DNA of 64,000 bases, taken from contig NZ_SMAC01000004.1 in assembly GCF_004342115.1 (NCBI RefSeq), forward strand, positions 1 to 64,000. Reading direction: 5' to 3'. Positions within the stretch are counted from its first letter, which is position 1; each line of letters starts with the position of its first letter. A program made the translations under genes and the position numbers. The notes beneath the pieces were generated by a model, which worked only from the letters and a program-made list of their open reading frames with translations, had not been told where the DNA came from and ran no database searches. Positions 17,976 through 28,037 of the stretch are shown in pieces. Source of the stretch: Mannheimia haemolytica (GTDB lineage Bacteria; Pseudomonadota; Gammaproteobacteria; Enterobacterales; Pasteurellaceae).

Positions 17976-18605
17976 ATGACAGCTCCAACTCAAATTTTAC
18001 TCATTGACGACCACCCATTAATGCGTCAGGGAATGCGTCAACTATTGGAATTAGATCACCAATTTAGTGTAGTGGGTGAAGCAAGCAACGGCACCGACGG
18101 TATCAAACTTGCATTACGACTTGAGCCGGATGTGATTATTCTGGATTTAAATATGAAAGGGCTTTCAGGGCTAGATACTTTACGCTCATTGCGCGCTCAA
18201 GGTATAGATGCCAGAATCATTGTTTTAACAGTGTCAGACGAGCAATCCGATGTATTTGCATTAATGGATGCTGGTGTGGACGGCTATTTATTAAAAGATA
18301 CCGACACCCCGGAACTACTAGATAATATCCGTAAAGCGGCTGCCGGTGAAGTGGTATTAAGCGAAACCGTTCGCCAACATTTACTCAACCGCCAGCCAGA
18401 AAATGATCCTTTAAGTTGCTTAACAGATCGTGAACTGGATGTTTTACAATGGCTCGCAACCGGTATGTCGAACAAACAAATTGCGGCTCAGCTCTTTATT
18501 TCCGAAGAAACCGTAAAAGTGCATATCCGCAATTTACTGCGTAAATTAAACGTGCATTCCCGAGTTGCCGCCACCGTGCTTTATTTGGAACAGCAAAAAG
18601 GCTAA
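17976..18605 (+). CDS. narP: Response regulator NarP (LuxR/FixJ type)
   Basis: A 209-residue two-component regulator: receiver domain with acidic pocket IDDHP (residues 10-14) and phosphorylation site Asp57 (VIILDLNMKG), and a C-terminal GerE-type helix-turn-helix (LTDRELDVLQWLATGMSNKQIAAQL...EETVKVHIRNLLRKL). Size and sequence fit NarP, which controls nitrate/nitrite and anaerobic respiration genes in Haemophilus and relatives. No sensor kinase is adjacent, as usual for the NarQ/NarP pair. The start follows GGAAAGGAG. Confidence 0.88.
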   Translation: MTAPTQILLIDDHPLMRQGMRQLLELDHQFSVVGEASNGTDGIKLALRLEPDVIILDLNMKGLSGLDTLRSLRAQGIDARIIVLTVSDEQSDVFALMDAGVDGYLLKDTDTPELLDNIRKAAAGEVVLSETVRQHLLNRQPENDPLSCLTDRELDVLQWLATGMSNKQIAAQLFISEETVKVHIRNLLRKLNVHSRVAATVLYLEQQKG

Positions 18606-18617
18606 TTGAAATCGGAT

Positions 18618-18655
18618 AAAAAACGCTGAATAACTTCACATTATTCAGCGTTTTT
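18618..18655. terminator. Bidirectional terminator between narP and rbsR
   Basis: The stem AAACGCTGAATAA / TTATTCAGCGTTT has T residues on its right and A residues on its left, so it can end transcription from both convergent genes. It overlaps the last codons of rbsR (stop at 18641). Confidence 0.85.
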
Positions 18656-19651
18656 GTTTATTGTTTGGATTGAATGCCTTAAAACTAATTCAGGTTCAAG
18701 CATTATGGTTTGAAAATCAGTGGATTTAAAACGAATTCGTTTTAGCAAAGTTTCCACCGCAAGCCGCCCGAGTTCCGCTTTGGGCTGGCTAATGGTACTC
18801 AGCGGTGGGGAAAGGTATTTTGCCAGTTCAATATCGTCATAGCCGATAATCGAAATATCTTGCGGTATTCGTAAACCTTGTTGCCAGATTGCTTGGTAAG
18901 CCCCTAGAGCAATGGTGTCGCTACAGGCAAATACCGCTGTCGGCTTTTCGCTTTGGGCAAGCAAAGCATTCATTCCATTAACCCCGCCGGCAAAATCAAA
19001 ATGGCTTTCGAACACCCAGTTTGGATTGAGTGGAATATTCGCCTCGGCAAGTGCTTTTTTGTAGCCTTCTAAACGATTTTTTGCCAATGATTTTTTTAGG
19101 TTTCCAGTAATAATCGCAATCTTAGAATGCCCTGCTTCAATTAAGGTTTTTGTTGCGAGATAGCCGCCGGATATTGAATTTTCAAAGATTTTATCTGCAT
19201 TGAGCTCGGTAAACCACCAGTCTAACACCACCAATGGCAGCGGAATATTCAAGCTCTCATCGGCATTCAATCTGGTATCGCCACACATCAGTAACAAGCC
19301 ATCTACTTTTCGTTGCATCAGCATTTGCAAATGGTGTTGCAAACGCTCGGTGTCACCGTTGGTAGTGGCAATAATCAGGTTATATTGATGTTGCTGGCAA
19401 TATTGCTCCACCCCCGCCATCACCTCCGCAAAAAACGGATTGCCGGTTGCCGTTACCAGCATTCCGATGGTTTTAGTTTCATTCACTTTGAGGCTACGAG
19501 CCAATGCAGAAGGCGTGTAATTCAGTTCTTTCACCACCCTCTGCACTCTTTCCCGAATTTCCTCGCTGACAAATCGGCTATTGTTGATAACGTGAGAAAC
19601 GGTCGAGGTGGAAACCTGTGCAAGCCGTGCAATATCCTTCATTGTTGCCAT
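18641..19651 (-). CDS. rbsR: Ribose operon repressor RbsR (LacI family)
   Basis: A 336-residue LacI/GalR regulator: N-terminal helix-turn-helix and hinge ([33 protein letters not shown], with the SALARSLK hinge helix), then a periplasmic-binding-protein-like sensor domain ([18 protein letters not shown]). It should bind ribose and release the palindrome in front of rbsD. The ATG at 19651 gives the usual MATMKDIA start; a TTG two codons earlier is less likely. It is the last gene of the rbs cluster, 13 bp after rbsK. Confidence 0.93.
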   Translation of the reverse strand: MATMKDIARLAQVSTSTVSHVINNSRFVSEEIRERVQRVVKELNYTPSALARSLKVNETKTIGMLVTATGNPFFAEVMAGVEQYCQQHQYNLIIATTNGDTERLQHHLQMLMQRKVDGLLLMCGDTRLNADESLNIPLPLVVLDWWFTELNADKIFENSISGGYLATKTLIEAGHSKIAIITGNLKKSLAKNRLEGYKKALAEANIPLNPNWVFESHFDFAGGVNGMNALLAQSEKPTAVFACSDTIALGAYQAIWQQGLRIPQDISIIGYDDIELAKYLSPPLSTISQPKAELGRLAVETLLKRIRFKSTDFQTIMLEPELVLRHSIQTINKNAE

Positions 19652-19664
19652 TTGCAAAATTTTC

Positions 19665-20594
19665 CTAAAAACTCACCGCTTGTTGGCTTAGAAAATCCAG
19701 TGTTTCCTGACGGGTCGGAATAGAAGGTTGAGCCCCTTTGCGAGTCACACTAATCGCTGCCGCTGCGTGAGCAAAACGAATGGCTTGATCCAGCGGTTTA
19801 TCTTCTAACATTGCAGTCACTAATGCTCCGTTAAAAGTATCCCCTGCGGCAGTGGTATCCACCGCTTGAACACGGAAGCCTGCAACGATTTTGCCTACAC
19901 CGTTTTCGCTTACAAATACCCCTTTTGAGCCAAGTGTAATCAACACTTTTTCGATGCCCTTTTGGTGAAACACTTGTGCGGCTTGAATCGCACTGGCTTC
20001 ATCAACAACTTTCACGCCGGTTAATATTTCCGCTTCCGTTTCATTTGGGGTAATCATATCCAGTAAGTTTAACAGTTCATCGGGTAACGCTCGAGCAGGC
20101 GCAGGGTTTAATATTACTTTCGTGCCGTTTTGCTGAGCCAATTTTGCTGCTTGCACAATCGCCGGCAACGGTGTTTCTAGCTGCATTAGCAAATAATCCG
20201 CCTGTGTGATTTCGGCTGCACACTTTGCCACAACCGTTTCATCCAAATGACCGTTCGCTCCGGCTGAAATCACAATACTGTTCTCGCCCGATTCCGCCAC
20301 TTGAATCATTGCAATGCCGGTCATTTCATTCGGAATCGTTTTAATCGAGCGAGTGTCAATGCCATCTTGCTCAAAGGCTGATTTCATTGCTTTGCCGATG
20401 TCATCACTGCCAATACAACCGATGAAAGAAACCTTAGCTCCCAAACGTGCTGCCGCCACCGCCTGATTTGCCCCTTTACCGCCATAAGCAATGTGGCAGC
20501 TATGTCCGGTGAGCGTTTCCCCCGGTTTGGCAAAATAGGGAACGGAAATCACGTGATCAGCGTTAATGCTACCGAGAACGGTGAGTTTTTTCAT
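19665..20594 (-). CDS. rbsK: Ribokinase
   Basis: A 309-residue PfkB-family kinase that phosphorylates ribose to ribose-5-P with ATP. It has the N-terminal LGSINADHV, the [16 protein letters not shown] signature, and the C-terminal [18 protein letters not shown] motif with the catalytic Asp in GDTFNG. It starts after GAGGGCTTAAT. It is separated from rbsB by 120 bp containing three palindromes, so its expression relative to rbsB may be tuned at the RNA level. Confidence 0.96.
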   Translation of the reverse strand: MKKLTVLGSINADHVISVPYFAKPGETLTGHSCHIAYGGKGANQAVAAARLGAKVSFIGCIGSDDIGKAMKSAFEQDGIDTRSIKTIPNEMTGIAMIQVAESGENSIVISAGANGHLDETVVAKCAAEITQADYLLMQLETPLPAIVQAAKLAQQNGTKVILNPAPARALPDELLNLLDMITPNETEAEILTGVKVVDEASAIQAAQVFHQKGIEKVLITLGSKGVFVSENGVGKIVAGFRVQAVDTTAAGDTFNGALVTAMLEDKPLDQAIRFAHAAAAISVTRKGAQPSIPTRQETLDFLSQQAVSF

Positions 20595-20611
20595 ATTAAG
20601 CCCTCAAATTA

Positions 20612-20702
20612 CCTAGTACAACAAAACTAGGATTCTGATAGCACTAGTCTCTGACGAGTGCTATTTTATTAATTCAAAGCGTTCGTCAGAGACGAACGCT
20701 AT
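20612..20702. repeat. Palindrome cluster (family D) between rbsB and rbsK
   Basis: Three hairpins in a row: CCTAGT / ACTAGG (20612-20631), ATAGCACT-GTC / GAC-AGTGCTAT (20638-20664) and AGCGTTCGTC / GACGAACGCT (20678-20700). The last two share the core GTCTCTGAC in opposite orientations, so they are an inverted pair of one repeat unit. Such REP-like stems often protect upstream mRNA ends. Confidence 0.75.
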
Positions 20703-20714
20703 CTTCAAGTATAA

Positions 20715-21593
20715 TTATTTTGAAATAACCTTTAAATCAACCGGAATTTTTGCTTCCACTTTTTCGCCTTTTAGCACTTTATCGGCAGTTTCTACGCCTA
20801 ATGAGCCAATCAGTTCAGGTTGTTGAGCAATCGTTGCGGCAAGTTTACCGCTTTCAACGGCTTTTACGCCATCATCTGTGCCGTCAAAGCCCACAATTAC
20901 AACCTCTTTCTTCGCTGAACTCACTGCACGCAAAGCTCCTAGTGCCATTTCATCATTTTGAGCAAAAATAGCTTGTACGTCCCCTTTGCTTGAGAGCAAG
21001 TTTTCAGTCACATTTAAGCCTTTAGTGCGGTCAAAATCAGCCGGTTGACTGGCTAATACATTGAATTTATGTGCTTCAATCGCTTGTTTAAAGCCTTCAC
21101 CACGTTCACGAGCGGCGGAAGTGCCGGCAATGCCTTCTAATTGAATCACTTTCGCCCCTGAGCCTAATTTCTGAGCAATGAAATCTCCCGCCATTTTGCC
21201 GCCGGCAACGTTATCGGAAGCGATATGGCTAACCACTTCGCCTTTTGCTGCACCACGGTCAAGTGTAATAACCGGAATTTTGTTGCGATTTGCAATAGCC
21301 ACCGCATTTCCGCCCGCTTCCGAATCGGTTAGGTTAATCAATAACACTTTTGCCCCACGCACCGTTAAGTCTTCCACATTGGAAAGCTCTTTAGCCGGGT
21401 CATTTTGGGAATCAAGCACCACTAATTTGTAGCCTAATTCATCTGCTTTTTTCTGTGCACCGTCTTTAAGGCTCACAAAGAATGGGTTATCTAAAGTCGA
21501 TACTGCAAGAGCGATAGTCTCTTTTGCCGAAGCAGTGGCTGCAACCGATAAACTTAACATAACCGCTGATGCAATCGTAGTTAATTTTTTCAT
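20715..21593 (-). CDS. rbsB: Ribose-binding periplasmic protein
   Basis: A 292-residue solute-binding protein with a signal peptide (residues 1-23, [23 protein letters not shown]) and the type I sugar-binding fold: [44 protein letters not shown] and [17 protein letters not shown]. It delivers D-ribose to RbsAC. The start follows AAAGGAGATTTCT. It is the last transporter gene before the kinase. Confidence 0.96.
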   Translation of the reverse strand: MKKLTTIASAVMLSLSVAATASAKETIALAVSTLDNPFFVSLKDGAQKKADELGYKLVVLDSQNDPAKELSNVEDLTVRGAKVLLINLTDSEAGGNAVAIANRNKIPVITLDRGAAKGEVVSHIASDNVAGGKMAGDFIAQKLGSGAKVIQLEGIAGTSAARERGEGFKQAIEAHKFNVLASQPADFDRTKGLNVTENLLSSKGDVQAIFAQNDEMALGALRAVSSAKKEVVIVGFDGTDDGVKAVESGKLAATIAQQPELIGSLGVETADKVLKGEKVEAKIPVDLKVISK

Positions 21594-21615
21594 AGAAATC
21601 TCCTTTAAAGATAGA

Positions 21616-22584
21616 TTAAACTTTTTTAGTGCCTAGATAATTATCAGCTAATACAGCTGCTAAAATAACCAACGCTTTAGCAATCATCTGATAATATGAA
21701 GAAATATCCAATAAATTAAGGGCATTGTTTAAGAAACCGATAATTAATGCCCCGACAAGCGTTCCCATTACACGCCCTTTACCGCCCATTAGACTGGTTC
21801 CACCAACAACTACCGCTGCAATTGCGTCTAACTCATAGGACACACCTGCCGTTGGCTGAGCAGAAGAGAGACGTGAAGTCACAATTAATCCGGCAAGAGC
21901 AGATAAAAAACCACTCACGGCAAATACGAAGATCTTAATTTTATTCACATTGATGCCTGAAAGCTGGGTTGCCGATTCGTTGCCACCTAAAGCGTAAATG
22001 TAACGCCCAATCGGGGTGTGTTTCAAAATATACCAAGCTAACCCAAACACTACCGCCATAATCCAAATCGGCACAGGAATACCAAATAAATAGCCTGTCC
22101 CAATAAACGCAAAGGCGTCTGCTTGGTCAGAAAAGCCGGTGCTAATCGGTCTGCCATCGGTATAAACCATCGTAATCCCACGCAATAAGGTCATTGTGAC
22201 CAAAGTCGCAATAAATGCCTGCACTTTACCTTTAGCAACAATCGCCCCACTAATACCACCAAATGCCGTCCCTAATAATAAAACCAGCGGAATCACCAAC
22301 AAAATCGGCAATTCAGAACCGACTAAGGTCGCTGCAACCGCACCGGTTAAGGCTAAAACCGAACCGACCGATAAATCAATGCCTGCAATTAAAATCACAA
22401 AGGTCATTCCGACCGCAATAATCGCATTCACCGAGGTTTGGCGTAGAATATTTAAAATATTATCCACGCTGAAAAAATCAGGGTTAATCATTGAAACAAT
22501 GACAATTAAAATAAATAACGCTACAAAAGAACGTTGCTCGATTAAAAATCTGCCAAGTTGAAACTGCTTTGTTTGAGTTGCCAT
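21616..22584 (-). CDS. rbsC: Ribose ABC transporter permease
   Basis: A 322-residue membrane protein of the BPD_transp_2 family with about eight to ten hydrophobic segments, including the RbsC-type [21 protein letters not shown] and the cytoplasmic [14 protein letters not shown] loop. The ATG at 22584 has AAGGTG at good spacing; the GTG at 22590 lies inside that ribosome site. It lies between rbsA and rbsB with gaps of about 9 and 22 bp. Confidence 0.94.
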   Translation of the reverse strand: MATQTKQFQLGRFLIEQRSFVALFILIVIVSMINPDFFSVDNILNILRQTSVNAIIAVGMTFVILIAGIDLSVGSVLALTGAVAATLVGSELPILLVIPLVLLLGTAFGGISGAIVAKGKVQAFIATLVTMTLLRGITMVYTDGRPISTGFSDQADAFAFIGTGYLFGIPVPIWIMAVVFGLAWYILKHTPIGRYIYALGGNESATQLSGINVNKIKIFVFAVSGFLSALAGLIVTSRLSSAQPTAGVSYELDAIAAVVVGGTSLMGGKGRVMGTLVGALIIGFLNNALNLLDISSYYQMIAKALVILAAVLADNYLGTKKV

Positions 22585-22593
22585 AAACACACC

Positions 22594-24090
22594 TTAATTT
22601 AATCCTGTACTTTTGCCAATAGCTTCTGCCAGTAGCTTTTCTTGTGTCGCTTCTGCTCGTGAAAATTCTGCACTGATTTGCCCTTCGTGCATCACTAAAA
22701 TGCGGTCGCTCATTCCCAACACTTCCGGCATATCGGACGAAACCATCAAAATACTAAGCCCATCTTTTTTAAATTCATTAATTAATTGATAGATCTCTTT
22801 TTTCGCCCCCACATCAACACCCCGTGTCGGCTCGTCTAAAATCAGCACATTCGGGCGGGTCATCAACCCTTTAGCGATCGCCACTTTTTGCTGATTACCA
22901 CCGGAAAGCAGCCCGATTTGTTGCTCCCGACTTGGGGTTTTAATGTTAAACATCTCAATAAAATCATCGACCGCCAATTTTTCTGCATCGTGGCGAATAC
23001 TGCCGGCTTTGGAGAAATGATCGAGAGAGGTCAAAGACATATTTTCTTTTACCGACATTCCCAAAATCAGACCATCGCCTTTACGATCTTCTGAAATATA
23101 CACAATGCCGTTATTCAACCCATCTTGCGGACAATGGTTGGAAATCGCTTTTCCATTTAACTCTATCGAGCCGGCTGTTTTCGGCAATGCACCATAAAGC
23201 ACCTTCATTAATTCTGTACGCCCTGCCCCCATTAAGCCGGAAATACCCACAATTTCACCTTTGTGTAATTGGAATGACACATTATTCACCCCACTTCCAC
23301 TTAAATTCTTCACTTCAAGTAATAACTCGCCACGCTCTTGGTGTAAATGCGGATATTGCTCTTCTAAACGGCGACCAACCATCATTTCAATTAACTGATC
23401 TTCATCAATATCGGCAATTACTCGCTCGCCGATAAATTGCCCGTCTCTTAGCACCGTCACATCATCACAAATTTCAAAAATCTCTTTTAAACGATGGGAA
23501 ATATAAACAATGCCTCGATTTTCCGCTTTTAACTCTCGAATAACTTTAAACAACGATGCTGTTTCTGTATCGGTTAAAGCATCGGTCGGTTCGTCCATAA
23601 TAATTACTTGAGACTCAAAACTCAGGGCTTTCGCAATTTCCACCATTTGCTGCTCGCCAATGGATAACTCCGCACAAAGCTGATGGCTACTGTGTTTTAC
23701 CCCAAGTCGGGCAAGCAGTTTATCCGCCTCGGCATACATTTTTTTCCAATCAATAGCTCCCCAAGCGGTTTTGAACTCACGGCCCAAAAAAATATTTTCA
23801 GCAATGGCTAAATTACCGACTAAATTCAGCTCTTGGTGAATAATGCTAATACCGGCTTCTTGTGAATCTTTCGGGCCTTTAAAGGTAACTTCTTTGCCTA
23901 AATAGCTAATAGAGCCGGCATCTTTGCTATAAATCCCCGTCAATACTTTCATCAAGGTGGATTTACCTGCCCCATTTTCGCCCATTAATGCCATTACTCG
24001 CCCACCGTAAACAGATAAGCACGCATTGCTCAAGGCTTTCACGCCGGGAAATTCTTTATCTATCCCGCTCATTTTTAATAAGGTTTCCAT
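22594..24090 (-). CDS. rbsA: Ribose ABC transporter, double ATP-binding protein
   Basis: A 498-residue ATPase with two tandem ABC domains: Walker [10 protein letters not shown] and signature [15 protein letters not shown] with DEPTDAL in the first half; [15 protein letters not shown] with DEPTRGVDV in the second. The second half has the degenerate Walker [12 protein letters not shown] usual for RbsA. Two adjacent ATG codons exist (24093 and 24090); the second leaves better space after GGGTGGA. It powers ribose import. Confidence 0.95.
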   Translation of the reverse strand: METLLKMSGIDKEFPGVKALSNACLSVYGGRVMALMGENGAGKSTLMKVLTGIYSKDAGSISYLGKEVTFKGPKDSQEAGISIIHQELNLVGNLAIAENIFLGREFKTAWGAIDWKKMYAEADKLLARLGVKHSSHQLCAELSIGEQQMVEIAKALSFESQVIIMDEPTDALTDTETASLFKVIRELKAENRGIVYISHRLKEIFEICDDVTVLRDGQFIGERVIADIDEDQLIEMMVGRRLEEQYPHLHQERGELLLEVKNLSGSGVNNVSFQLHKGEIVGISGLMGAGRTELMKVLYGALPKTAGSIELNGKAISNHCPQDGLNNGIVYISEDRKGDGLILGMSVKENMSLTSLDHFSKAGSIRHDAEKLAVDDFIEMFNIKTPSREQQIGLLSGGNQQKVAIAKGLMTRPNVLILDEPTRGVDVGAKKEIYQLINEFKKDGLSILMVSSDMPEVLGMSDRILVMHEGQISAEFSRAEATQEKLLAEAIGKSTGLN

Positions 24091-24099
24091 CATTCCACC

Positions 24100-24519
24100 C
24101 TAAAACGGCACGCCCGAATATAAAATAATATTGGCATACGGTGAACACTCACCCGAACGCACAACAGCTTTACTGTAATGTGTCTGCTCTTTAAAGATTT
24201 CGTGGTTCACATAATCAATTTGAATTTTATTCTGTTGAGCTTGTTCTAATTGGGTTAAACGCTCCAAAAGAGCTGCTAACACTTGCGGATTTTTATGTTT
24301 AATTTCTTCAGCAAGTAGCACTCGTTCAACAAATAATTCACTAACTACTACATCAAATGTTTGTAAAAAACTTGGCACACCGGCGGTTAAAGCCAAATCG
24401 ATCCGCTCTATTGTGTTTGGAATCGGCAAACCGGCATCGCAAACCGTTAAACTATCGGTATGCCCGAGTGTCGCAATACTGTGCGAAAGTTGTGCATTTA
24501 GATTTAGCGTTTTTTTCAT
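24100..24519 (-). CDS. rbsD: D-ribose pyranase
   Basis: A 139-residue RbsD/FucU-family mutarotase that interconverts the pyranose and furanose forms of ribose for RbsK. N-terminal [24 protein letters not shown] holds the active-site His and Asp, and the C-terminal [20 protein letters not shown] is diagnostic. It leads the operon, 20 to 60 bp downstream of a perfect RbsR-type operator, and starts after AAGGGGTTAGT. Confidence 0.95.
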   Translation of the reverse strand: MKKTLNLNAQLSHSIATLGHTDSLTVCDAGLPIPNTIERIDLALTAGVPSFLQTFDVVVSELFVERVLLAEEIKHKNPQVLAALLERLTQLEQAQQNKIQIDYVNHEIFKEQTHYSKAVVRSGECSPYANIILYSGVPF

Positions 24520-24561
24520 ACTAACCCCTTTATTTTCGCTCCATCACGTTGGAAAATACTC

Positions 24562-24579
24562 CATCGAAACGTTTCGATG
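24562..24579 (-). promoter_or_regulatory. RbsR operator
   Basis: CATCGAAACGTTTCGATG is a perfect 18 bp palindrome, nearly the same core as the E. coli RbsR operator (GCGAAACGTTTCGC). It lies about 43 bp upstream of rbsD, so repression by RbsR in the absence of ribose is expected. Confidence 0.85.
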
Positions 24580-24627
24580 GCATCATAAAAAATTTTCTTA
24601 ATCGGATAAACAACCAAATTGCAAAAA

Positions 24628-24643
24628 TGTGAAGTAGTTCAAA
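24628..24643 (-). promoter_or_regulatory. CRP-like site upstream of rbsD
   Basis: TGTGA-AGTAGT-TCAAA has a perfect left half and three of five bases in the right half. It lies about 50 bp upstream of the RbsR operator, suitable for catabolite activation of the ribose operon. Confidence 0.45.
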
Positions 24644-24675
24644 TTATTTTGCTTTATAATAGGTAGCATTTAATG

Positions 24676-24721
24676 ACAAGCGGTAAGATTTGCAAATTTT
24701 TTTGCAAAATCGACCGCTTGT
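24676..24721. terminator. Inverted uptake-signal pair between rbsD and yfhL promoters
   Basis: ACAAGCGGT and ACCGCTTGT form outer arms, and TTTGCAAA / TTTGCAAA adds an inner stem around a T run. It lies between two divergent genes, so it may simply be an uptake site. Confidence 0.55.
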
Positions 24722-24748
24722 TTAATTTTTATTTTCTCAATATAAACT

Positions 24749-25009
24749 ATGGCTTTATTAATTACCCACAAATGTACCAACTGTGATATGTGCTTGCCGG
24801 AATGCCCGAACGAGGCGATTTCGGTGGGCGATGATATTTATATCATCGATCCGGTGTTATGTACCGAATGTGTCGGGCATTATGAAAAGCCGACTTGCCA
24901 GAAAGTTTGCCCGATTACCAACTGCATTATCAAAGATCCTGATAATATCGAAACCGAAGAGCAGTTGTGGGAACGTTTTGTGATGATTCATCACCCTGAT
25001 CAGATATAA
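24749..25009 (+). CDS. yfhL: YfhL-family 4Fe-4S ferredoxin
   Basis: An 86-residue ferredoxin with two cluster motifs: CTNCDMCLPECP near the N-terminus and CTECVGHYEKPTCQKVCPI, whose longer spacing between the second and third Cys is typical of YfhL. It is likely a cytosolic electron carrier. The stop is followed at once by a hairpin terminator shared with convergent ygfZ. There is no strong ribosome site before the ATG. Confidence 0.92.
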   Translation: MALLITHKCTNCDMCLPECPNEAISVGDDIYIIDPVLCTECVGHYEKPTCQKVCPITNCIIKDPDNIETEEQLWERFVMIHHPDQI

Positions 25010-25012
25010 AAA

Positions 25013-25040
25013 AACGGTCATACTCTGATGACCGTTCGTT
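25013..25040. terminator. Bidirectional terminator between yfhL and ygfZ
   Basis: AACGGTCAT / ATGACCGTT encloses ACTCTG, with A residues on the left and CGTTTT on the right. It is placed between two convergent stops. Confidence 0.8.
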
Positions 25041-25931
25041 TTACTCATTTTCTGCCAAACTATAAGGTAACTCGACCATTTCCAACGCTACACCATTGGC
25101 TCTAAACTTGGTGTTAGGTTCAACATCTTTATTCAGCACCACTTGCACCCACAGGGTATTTTCATCAGTCGCACTGGTCAACACAGTGCCGGTTGCTCGC
25201 CAATTTTCGCCCAGTTGCATTTCAATCGCAGAAGCAACTTCCGGTAAGCTGATTTCGCTTTCAAAGTTGCCGGCAAGGGTAAATAAAGCACGTTTATTCG
25301 CCCCACGATATTTCGCTCTCGCTACCGTTTCTTGCCCGATGTAGCAACCTTTGGTGAATGAAATCGCAGATTCAAGTGCCTGTAAATTGGTTGCCTGTGG
25401 AATCAGCTCAAACTGGTTTTGTTGCAAGAGAACAGGAATGCCGTCTTGAATATCCATTAATGTCCAGAGCTGTTCATCGGCAGTCGTTTCAAGCTCTTCG
25501 CCCCAAACAATGGCCCGAGGCTGTCCTGTGGTTAAACGCAAAGCGGTCATATTTTCGCTTAATTTTGCAAATGCTGCTTCACCTGCCATACCATAAAGTG
25601 GGATGTCTAATTCCGTGAAGGTCACTTTTGAAAAAACCGCATATTTTTTAAGTTGCGTCAGGGCTTCAGGCAATAAGCTGCGGTGAATGATCGCCATAAA
25701 TTTCTCATTTTCTGCACGATACAAACGCAGTAACGCACTCATTTTGCCTTTCGGATCACAATGGCTGGTTAGCGTATGTTCGCCCACCGAAATTTTTGCC
25801 ACATCGCAGGTTAATTGCCCTTGAAGATATTTCTCAGCATCTACCCCTGCGATTTCAATTAAACAATACTGAGAAAGCGGCACGCAGAGATTTGGATAGC
25901 TCTGGCTCACTTGCTTGAAATTCATTGCCAT
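25041..25931 (-). CDS. ygfZ: Folate-binding protein YgfZ (Fe-S/tRNA modification helper)
   Basis: A 296-residue GcvT-like folate-binding protein. The signature KGCYIGQETVAR (about residues 188-199) with its conserved Cys is the hallmark of YgfZ/IBA57. It supports repair or assembly of certain Fe-S enzymes, including MiaB. The start at 25931 follows AGGACAGATT. It is 8 bp downstream of yicC, so both may be co-transcribed. Confidence 0.93.
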   Translation of the reverse strand: MAMNFKQVSQSYPNLCVPLSQYCLIEIAGVDAEKYLQGQLTCDVAKISVGEHTLTSHCDPKGKMSALLRLYRAENEKFMAIIHRSLLPEALTQLKKYAVFSKVTFTELDIPLYGMAGEAAFAKLSENMTALRLTTGQPRAIVWGEELETTADEQLWTLMDIQDGIPVLLQQNQFELIPQATNLQALESAISFTKGCYIGQETVARAKYRGANKRALFTLAGNFESEISLPEVASAIEMQLGENWRATGTVLTSATDENTLWVQVVLNKDVEPNTKFRANGVALEMVELPYSLAENE

Positions 25932-25939
25932 AATCTGTC

Positions 25940-26803
25940 CTATTCTAAATTCTGAATTTGTTCACGCATCTGTTCGATCAACACTTTCAGCTCCACCGCC
26001 GAATTGGTCACGTCCGCATTAATCGATTTTGAGGCGAGCGTGTTGGATTCACGGTTTAGTTCTTGCATCATAAAATCCAGTTTACGCCCAACCGCACCGC
26101 CTTTTTTCAGGATATTGGTGGTTTCTTTAACGTGTAATTGCAAGCGGTCTAATTCCTCCGCCACATCAACACGTTGGGCAAGTAACACCATTTCTTGTTC
26201 TAAGCGTTGTGGATCAAGCTGTAAATTCAGTTCATCGAACCGTTGTTGTAAACGATCTTTCTGCCATTGCAGAATTTCCGGCATTTGGGCTTGTACCTTT
26301 GCAGCCTCAACTGAAATTGCTTCTAAACGTTGTAAGATCAGGGCTTGCACGTTCTCGCCCTCTCTGGCTCGCATTGCGATAAAATCTGCCAGAATTTGTT
26401 CAAAGCCGGCTAATAAATCTTGAGCAATTTGGTCTAAATCTTGGCTTTCATTATCCACCACGCCCGGGAAACGTAGCACATCAACAAGGTTGATTTCGCC
26501 TTCATTTGCGGTTTCTTTTAACCATTTTAATGATTGAACCACCTGTGCGGCATATTCTTTGTTTAACGCAATTTCACTGTTTTGGGTTTTGCTTAAATCA
26601 ATGCGTAAGCTACACTCTACTTTGCCTCGTGTCAGTGCAGAACGTAAACGCTCACGCAAGGTCATTTCTAGGTTGCGAAACTGCTCCGGCAAACGAAAAT
26701 AGGTTTCTAAAAAGCGTTGATTTACCGAGCGAATTTCCCACACCGCATTGCCCCACTCTTTTTTCATTTCTAAATGGGCAAATGCTGTCATACTATAAAT
26801 CAT
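25940..26803 (-). CDS. yicC: YicC/YloC-type endoribonuclease
   Basis: A 287-residue protein with the N-terminal YicC domain (MIYSMTAFAHLEMKKEWGNAVWEIRSVNQRFLETYFRLPE) and the C-terminal DUF1732 domain (GGAVGRKLDFMMQELNRESNTLASKS). E. coli YicC is an endoribonuclease that helps RyhB decay and other RNA turnover. It starts after AAGGAATACCA and is divergent from rph, with which it is classically paired; here an A-family repeat lies between them. Confidence 0.93.
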   Translation of the reverse strand: MIYSMTAFAHLEMKKEWGNAVWEIRSVNQRFLETYFRLPEQFRNLEMTLRERLRSALTRGKVECSLRIDLSKTQNSEIALNKEYAAQVVQSLKWLKETANEGEINLVDVLRFPGVVDNESQDLDQIAQDLLAGFEQILADFIAMRAREGENVQALILQRLEAISVEAAKVQAQMPEILQWQKDRLQQRFDELNLQLDPQRLEQEMVLLAQRVDVAEELDRLQLHVKETTNILKKGGAVGRKLDFMMQELNRESNTLASKSINADVTNSAVELKVLIEQMREQIQNLE

Positions 26804-26847
26804 TGGTATTCCTTGTGTTGGTATTCCTGTGTTTTTATAAGTAAAGC

Positions 26848-27013
26848 TCTCTCCCCTTGAGGGAGAGAGACCGAAAAATATTTCGTTCAGAAATATTTTT
26901 CAGAGAGAGGGAGGAATTTGTAAAATTTGAGATAAAAATAACCGCTTACCCCTCTCCCTGATTTTTCTTCTGAACGAAGAAAAATCCGTCCCTCTCCCAC
27001 AAGGGGCGAGGGC
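26848..27013. repeat. Palindromic repeat, family A, copy 2
   Basis: Nearly identical in its left arm to copy 1: CTCTCTCCCCTTG, then GAGAGACCGAAAAATATTTC, then GAAATATTTTTCAGAGAGAG; the right arm has CTGATTTTTCTTCTGAACG and ends CCCTCTCCCACAAGGGGCG. It lies in the divergent yicC-rph gap, so any promoter for these genes must flank it. Confidence 0.85.
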
Positions 27014-27097
27014 TATGTAAATTCTTTGCTAAAGAAAAATCACATTTTACTGTGTTCTTTGCTAAAATGGTAAAAATTTTAGCAAAAGGAAAAGAAA

Positions 27098-27814
27098 ATG
27101 CGTCCAAATAATCGAGCAAACAACCAAGTTAGAGAAATTAAAATTACCCGTAACTACACTCGCTATGCCGAAGGCTCGGTATTAATTGAGTTTGGCGAAA
27201 CCAAAGTATTGTGTAACGCTACGGTAGAAGAAAGCGTGCCACGCTTTTTAAAAGGTCAGCAACAAGGTTGGGTTACCGCAGAATATGGTATGTTGCCACG
27301 AGCCACCCACTCTCGCACTCAGCGTGAAGCGGCAAAAGGCAAACAAGGCGGACGCACAATGGAAATCCAACGCTTGATTGCCCGTTCTCTGCGTGCGGTG
27401 GTAGATTTAAAAGCCTTAGGCGAACGTACCGTTACCGTAGATTGTGATGTTATTCAAGCCGATGGAGGCACTCGCACCGCCTCAATTACCGGTGCGTGCG
27501 TAGCATTGTACGATGCAATGAATAAGTTAGTAGCTGATGGAACACTAAAAACTAACCCAATGAAAGGTTTAGTCGCAGCAATTTCTGTCGGTATTGTAGC
27601 AGGCGAAGCGGTGTGCGATTTAGAATATCTGGAAGATTCCAACGCTGAAACTGATATGAACGTGGTGATGGTCGAAGATGGTCGTTTAGTGGAAGTACAA
27701 GGCACGGCAGAAGGCGAACCGTTCTCGCACCAAGAATTACTGACATTGCTAGATTTAGCGAAGCAAGGCATTAGCCAGCTAGTTGAAGCTCAACGTAAAG
27801 CGTTAGCTGAATAA
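27098..27814 (+). CDS. rph: Ribonuclease PH
   Basis: A 238-residue phosphorolytic exoribonuclease that trims tRNA 3' ends. Typical stretches are [20 protein letters not shown] at the N-terminus, [35 protein letters not shown] and [18 protein letters not shown]. The full C-terminus is present, unlike the frame-shifted rph of E. coli K-12. The start follows AAAAGGAAAAGAAA. Confidence 0.96.
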   Translation: MRPNNRANNQVREIKITRNYTRYAEGSVLIEFGETKVLCNATVEESVPRFLKGQQQGWVTAEYGMLPRATHSRTQREAAKGKQGGRTMEIQRLIARSLRAVVDLKALGERTVTVDCDVIQADGGTRTASITGACVALYDAMNKLVADGTLKTNPMKGLVAAISVGIVAGEAVCDLEYLEDSNAETDMNVVMVEDGRLVEVQGTAEGEPFSHQELLTLLDLAKQGISQLVEAQRKALAE

Positions 27815-27848
27815 TTCACTTCTCTTTTTGATTTTCTTTTTAAATAAA

Positions 27849-27902
27849 ATCTACATCTGACAAAACAGAATAACCGTTCTGATTCAGATGTAGATTTTTT
27901 TA
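27849..27902 (+). terminator. Terminator of rph
   Basis: The 12 bp arms ATCTACATCTGA / TCAGATGTAGAT enclose a second small stem (ACAGAA / TTCTG) and are followed by seven T residues. Confidence 0.85.
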
Positions 27903-27927
27903 TTTCCCTTTTCAAAATACACTCAAT

Positions 27928-28011
27928 CATAAAATAACAATTATTTTTTTATGGAAATATTGCACTTCTTACAAAATATCTGTAAATTTCATTGCCATTA
28001 TTTTTTTATGG
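27928..28011 (+). promoter_or_regulatory. znuD upstream region with two T7-ATGG sites
   Basis: The 15-mer ATTATTTTTTTATGG occurs twice (27940-27954 and 27997-28011), 57 bp apart. The first is the right arm of an imperfect palindrome CATAAAATAA-N6-TTTTTTTATG (27928-27953). The first site continues GAAATAT and the second is preceded by CATTGCC. Both features recur upstream of the ABC importer at 40117-40174 with a 47 bp spacing. A shared, probably metal-responsive, regulator is inferred; the match to known Zur boxes is not evident. Confidence 0.45.
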
Positions 28012-28037
28012 CTATTTATTCTAGAAGGACTCTAAAC

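Noticed and set aside
20612-20702. CRISPR-like array in the rbsB-rbsK gap
   Set aside because: The repeats are palindromes of different length without regular spacers, and no cas genes occur in the window.
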